Positions 8,125 through 10,159 of a stretch of DNA of 10,159 nucleotides are shown here, in pieces (within the stretch, counting starts at the first letter, position 1; each line of letters opens with the position of its first letter). Source of the stretch: Candidatus Neomicrothrix sp. UBA4542 (GTDB taxonomy: Bacteria; Actinomycetota; Acidimicrobiia; Acidimicrobiales; Poriferisodalaceae); the NCBI GenBank assembly GCA_002388005.1, contig DGLO01000020.1, positions 9,879 through 20,037 on the forward strand, given 5' to 3'. The notes under the pieces were generated by a model that did not search any database, was not told the DNA's origin, and saw only the letters and a list, made by a program, of their open reading frames with translations. A program made the translations under genes and the position numbers.

Positions 8125-8616
8125 ATGACCTCCACTCCCCAACACTGGCAATGGAGACAAGCCCCGCCTCAAGCAGCGGATTGTGTGATCGTCGACATCG
8201 ACGGCGTGCTCGCTGACGCCGGTCACCGACAACATTTCCTAGACCCCCCTTGGCGTGACTGGGATGGGTTCTTTGCTGAGTGCGGAGGCGACGGAGTCAT
8301 AGAAGAAAGCAAGATGCTTCTTGATCTTCTCGGCGCTGATTTACTGATCGTATTGTTGACTTCGCGTCCCACATGGATTCAAAAAACAACGTTGGAATGG
8401 CTTCAGCGCCACAAGATTAGGTACGACCTTCTGATCATGCGGCCCCTCGGTGATTTTCAAGCATCGCCTGGCTTCAAACGTGATGAAACCCAGACGCTGA
8501 GCCGTCGTGGCTTCAACCCGGTGCTCGCGATAGACGATGACATGCGCAACGTACGGATGTACCGGAACCAGAACGTCCCAACTGTGTTCATCGATAGCGG
8601 CTATCACCCGCACTAA
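8125..8616 (+). CDS. HAD-superfamily phosphatase, T4 polynucleotide kinase 3'-phosphatase-like
   Basis: This small 163-residue protein has all four HAD motifs: DIDGVLAD (24-31) with nucleophile D24 and acid/base D26, LLTSRP (77-82) as motif II, K118 (GFKRDE) as motif III, and AIDDD (135-139) as motif IV. The wider pattern, with DLLIMRPLGDF (101-111) before the motif III lysine and IDDDMRNVRMYRNQNVPTV after it, resembles the phosphatase domain of T4 Pnkp (D-D-LIMRP-GDF, then DDR and a W/Y-R), which removes 3' phosphates from nucleic acid ends. No kinase domain or membrane segment is present. The true substrate is unknown; a nucleotide or sugar phosphate is equally possible. The ATG at 8125 has no Shine-Dalgarno at normal distance. 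A perfect AGGAGG (8097-8102) lies 22 bases away inside the acs end, and no canonical in-frame start sits between them. Probably co-transcribed with acs. The HAD assignment is firm, the subfamily tentative. Confidence 0.85.
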   Translation: MTSTPQHWQWRQAPPQAADCVIVDIDGVLADAGHRQHFLDPPWRDWDGFFAECGGDGVIEESKMLLDLLGADLLIVLLTSRPTWIQKTTLEWLQRHKIRYDLLIMRPLGDFQASPGFKRDETQTLSRRGFNPVLAIDDDMRNVRMYRNQNVPTVFIDSGYHPH

Positions 8617-8681
8617 ATCATGGTCACTGCGCGGAGATAACAAGCGTCGAAGCAGATACGTTAAAAGGAAGCACCGACTAC

Positions 8682-8687
8682 GGAGGG
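8682..8687 (+). promoter_or_regulatory. Strong ribosome binding site of htpX
   Basis: GGAGGG seven bases before the ATG at 8695 is the best Shine-Dalgarno in the window and fixes the htpX start. The 78-base gap before htpX also holds TACGTT (8657-8662), a possible -10 element. No TTGACA-like box lies 16-18 bases upstream of it, so no promoter is annotated. Confidence 0.75.
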
Positions 8688-8694
8688 AAAACCC

Positions 8695-9549
8695 ATGAAG
8701 AACACCCTCAAGACCACAATGTTGCTGGCCACAATGGGCGGTCTCATTATGTTCATCGCGAGCTTTTGGGGGTCAGGTGGCTTGACCATCGGACTGCTTC
8801 TTGCCCTCGCTCTGGTGGGTGGTAGCTATTGGATGAGCGACAAGCTTGCAATCCGGTCCGCTCGCGCCGTGGAAGTTGAAGAAGGCCAACTACCCGAATA
8901 CTGGTCGATCATGCGCGAACTGTCTGAGCTATCGGCTCAGCCAATGCCCCGCCTCTATGTGAGTCCCGACCCACAGCCAAATGCTTTCGCCACCGGACGG
9001 AACCCAGCAAACGCAGCCGTCTGCGTCACGGAAGGCCTGATACAGCATCTTCCATGGGACCAGATTCGAGGTGTCCTTGCTCACGAAATGGCCCATATAA
9101 AGAACCGAGACATCCTCATCGGTTCAGTCGCTGCGGCCATCGCAATGGCTATCAGCTTCGTCGCGAACATGGCGCAATTCGCGATGATCTTTGGCGGAGG
9201 TAACCGAGACCGAGATCGAAACATACTGGTCGACTTACTTTTAATCATCGTTGCGCCTATTGCTGCAGCGTTGATCCAAATGGCGATCAGCCGCAGTCGC
9301 GAATTCCAAGCCGACCGGACCGCCGCTCGGATGATCGGCGATGGCGAGCCTTTGGCCGCGGCGCTAGAAAAACTAGATGTTGCAAGTCGCTCAATCCCTA
9401 GTCTCGCTAACGCCAACCAGGCGCAGATGTATATAGCGAACCCCTTGGCCGGGCGGAGGATGGCATTCGGTAAACTCTTCACCACCCACCCACCGATGGA
9501 TAAACGCATCAGTCGTTTGCGCGATGGAAGCTGGCGGGAAGCCCTCTAG
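8695..9549 (+). CDS. htpX: HtpX family membrane zinc metalloprotease
   Basis: HtpX is an M48-family protease in the cytoplasmic membrane with a cytoplasmic active site; it degrades misfolded membrane proteins alongside FtsH. The 284-residue protein has two N-terminal membrane helices (about 9-25 and 29-47), the soluble block MPRLYVSPDPQPNAFATGR (84-102), the zinc-binding HEMAH (130-134), two further hydrophobic segments (about 142-167 and 177-198), and SREFQAD (201-207) with E203 as third zinc ligand. It ends with FTTHPPMDKRISRL (262-275). Length and order match the family, and all catalytic residues are kept. It has its own strong ribosome binding site and probably its own transcript. In E. 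coli htpX answers to membrane stress through CpxR; no operator is recognisable here. Its TAG stop is one base from the yajQ stop on the other strand, so there is no room for separate terminators. Confidence 0.97.
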   Translation: MKNTLKTTMLLATMGGLIMFIASFWGSGGLTIGLLLALALVGGSYWMSDKLAIRSARAVEVEEGQLPEYWSIMRELSELSAQPMPRLYVSPDPQPNAFATGRNPANAAVCVTEGLIQHLPWDQIRGVLAHEMAHIKNRDILIGSVAAAIAMAISFVANMAQFAMIFGGGNRDRDRNILVDLLLIIVAPIAAALIQMAISRSREFQADRTAARMIGDGEPLAAALEKLDVASRSIPSLANANQAQMYIANPLAGRRMAFGKLFTTHPPMDKRISRLRDGSWREAL

Positions 9550-9550
9550 A

Positions 9551-10039
9551 TCAGTCCCGAAAGTTTTCGTACTGGAGCGCCAAACCGAAGTCAGCTTCCT
9601 TAAGTTCGGCTATCACAGTTTGCAGGTGATCCCGCTTTTTTGATGTGACCCGTAACTGATCACCTTGAGTCTGGGACTGCACGCCCTTAATCCCCAAAGC
9701 TTTGATGAATTTGTTTAGATCTTTGGCTTTGTCGGAATTAATGCCGGCCTCGAGTGTCGCGAATTGCCGGACTGTGGCACCCGATGCCTCTTCGACTTCG
9801 CCGTAGCTGACGGCCTTAAGACTCACCTTGCGCCTCACGAGCTTTTCTTCAAGCACCTGTCTCAGAGCGTTTAAACGATCCTCACTGTTGCTAGAGAGAG
9901 ATATCTCCACCTCGCTCAGAGCTACTGCGGATCCGGTGTCTTTGAAGTCGTATCGGGTGCTGACCTCTCTGGCAGCCTGATCCACAGCGTTACGAACTTC
10001 CTGCATATCGATTTGAGAAACCACGTCAAATGAAGGCAT
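9551..10039 (-). CDS. yajQ: YajQ family nucleotide-binding protein
   Basis: YajQ (UPF0234) is a small cytosolic protein of two ferredoxin-like domains that binds nucleotides or RNA; a Xanthomonas homologue is a cyclic-di-GMP receptor that affects transcription. Its role in this lineage is unknown. From the ATG at 10039 the protein has 162 residues, like E. coli YajQ (163). It starts with the family signature MPSFDVVSQIDMQEVRNAVD and contains REVSTRYDFK (24-33), QTQGDQLRVTSKKRDHLQ (123-140) and the typical C-terminus ENFRD. An in-frame ATG at 10081 would add 14 residues with no family counterpart and is rejected. There is no good Shine-Dalgarno before 10039, but a -10-like TATATT is placed for a leaderless mRNA. 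The gene is transcribed away from the tRNA gene and toward htpX; a htpX-yajQ neighbourhood is known in actinobacteria such as mycobacteria. Confidence 0.96.
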   Translation of the reverse strand: MPSFDVVSQIDMQEVRNAVDQAAREVSTRYDFKDTGSAVALSEVEISLSSNSEDRLNALRQVLEEKLVRRKVSLKAVSYGEVEEASGATVRQFATLEAGINSDKAKDLNKFIKALGIKGVQSQTQGDQLRVTSKKRDHLQTVIAELKEADFGLALQYENFRD

Positions 10040-10046
10040 GCCGCGA

Positions 10047-10052
10047 AATATA
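10047..10052 (-). promoter_or_regulatory. -10 element for a leaderless yajQ transcript
   Basis: On the minus strand TATATT is followed by seven bases and then the ATG at 10039, so transcription would begin at or next to the A of the start codon. Leaderless mRNAs with this spacing are common in actinobacteria. No clear -35 box is visible 17 bases upstream. A purine-rich AAGGTGGG (10060-10053) lies 13 bases before the ATG, too far for a good ribosome binding site. The hexamer is seen; the start site is inferred. Confidence 0.4.
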
Positions 10053-10097
10053 CCCACCTTCGCCTGCTCTCGGTACCGCATTTGGCTACAGCACTCA

Positions 10098-10126
10098 TTG
10101 GGGCGACCACAGCGACCCGATAACGT
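10098..10126 (+). promoter_or_regulatory. Possible sigma-70-type promoter of the tRNA gene
   Basis: TTGGGG (10098-10103) and TAACGT (10121-10126) are separated by exactly 17 bases and match the TTG and TA-T cores of the -35 and -10 boxes. A start about seven bases after the -10 would fall near 10133, just before the tRNA 5' end at 10137. The -35 is only half-matching, so confidence is moderate. Confidence 0.4.
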
Positions 10127-10136
10127 GTCCGCCGTT

Positions 10137-10159
10137 GGGTCGGTGCCCGAGCGGCCAAA
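10137..10159 (+). tRNA. 5' part of a class II tRNA, probably tRNA-Tyr, cut by the window end
   Basis: GGGTCGG (10137-10143) would be the 5' acceptor strand, followed by T8 and G9 and then CCCGAGCGGCCAAA (10146-10159), the D-arm sequence of E. coli tRNA-Tyr, with A14 at 10150 and G18-G19 at 10153-10154. Anticodon, variable arm and 3' acceptor strand lie beyond the window, so identity cannot be proven. Some tRNA-Ser genes have a similar D-arm. A tRNA-Tyr next to yajQ is also what I recall from actinobacterial chromosomes such as Streptomyces. Confidence 0.65.

Noticed and set aside
7837..8235. A 132-codon minus-strand open frame spanning the acs end and HAD gene start
   Set aside because: It overlaps two well-supported genes and its product shows only Arg/Ser-rich composition expected of a shadow.
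8592..8604. GATAG-CGG-CTATC hairpin near the end of the HAD gene as a terminator
   Set aside because: The stem is only five pairs, lies inside the coding region and has no T-run after it.
8633..8664. Stress-sigma (SigH/SigR-like) promoter before htpX, GGAGA with CGTTAA
   Set aside because: The -35 does not match GGAA and the gap to GTT is about 22 bases, longer than the expected 18-20; too weak to annotate.
9081..9509. A 142-codon open frame on the minus strand inside htpX
   Set aside because: It lies fully within the zinc protease coding region, has no recognisable motif or ribosome binding site, and low-complexity Ala/Ile runs typical of a reverse-strand shadow.
10040..10081. Longer yajQ start at 10081
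   Set aside because: The family begins at MPSFD, and the -10-like hexamer lies inside the proposed extension.
1..10159. Mobile element, CRISPR array, toxin-antitoxin or defence system
   Set aside because: No direct-repeat array, transposase, integrase or effector motif was found by eye; all genes are core-type and similar in style.

Overview
The window is a densely coding stretch of bacterial chromosome with seven protein genes, six on the plus strand and one on the minus strand. It ends inside a tRNA gene. Base composition is moderate (34/60 and 31/60 G+C on two lines counted by hand). The gene order recalls actinobacterial chromosomes: the end of a nuo operon, then htpX, yajQ and a tRNA-Tyr-like gene, as I remember it around the nuo locus of Streptomyces. 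Together with the moderate GC this suggests a moderate-GC actinobacterium, perhaps an aquatic lineage. That is an inference from synteny and protein style, not a proven assignment.

Positions 1-4977 hold nuoL (5' end cut off by the window), nuoM and nuoN. These are the three antiporter-like, proton-pumping membrane subunits of respiratory complex I (NDH-1). They are spaced 10 and 2 bases apart, as expected for the tail of one operon. Each keeps the glutamate and lysine residues needed for proton translocation. Seventeen bases later comes a MidA/NDUFAF7-family SAM-dependent methyltransferase (4995-6026). The eukaryotic member of that family methylates a complex I subunit during assembly, so its place at the end of the nuo operon is the most functionally suggestive point here. 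A hairpin lies over the nuoN stop codon (4958-4976). A second, longer one lies over the methyltransferase stop codon (6013-6037) and may end or process the transcript.

Positions 6116-8616 hold a complete acetyl-CoA synthetase gene (acs) and, 17 bases on, a small HAD-superfamily phosphatase that resembles the phosphatase domain of T4 polynucleotide kinase. Positions 8695-9549 hold htpX, a membrane zinc protease of protein quality control, with a strong ribosome binding site. Its stop codon lies one base from the stop codon of the convergent yajQ (9551-10039, minus strand). yajQ has a -10-like hexamer placed for a leaderless transcript. The last bases (10137-10159) are the 5' part of a class II tRNA, probably tRNA-Tyr, with a plausible sigma-70-type promoter in front.

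The genes fit an aerobic, acetate-using heterotroph: acetate activated by Acs feeds the TCA cycle, whose NADH is oxidised by complex I. I found no mobile element, CRISPR array, defence system or other sign of an accessory island. The window looks like ordinary core genome with a few details worth checking. No stretch over 300 bases lacks a gene; the longest gap between genes is about 100 bases.
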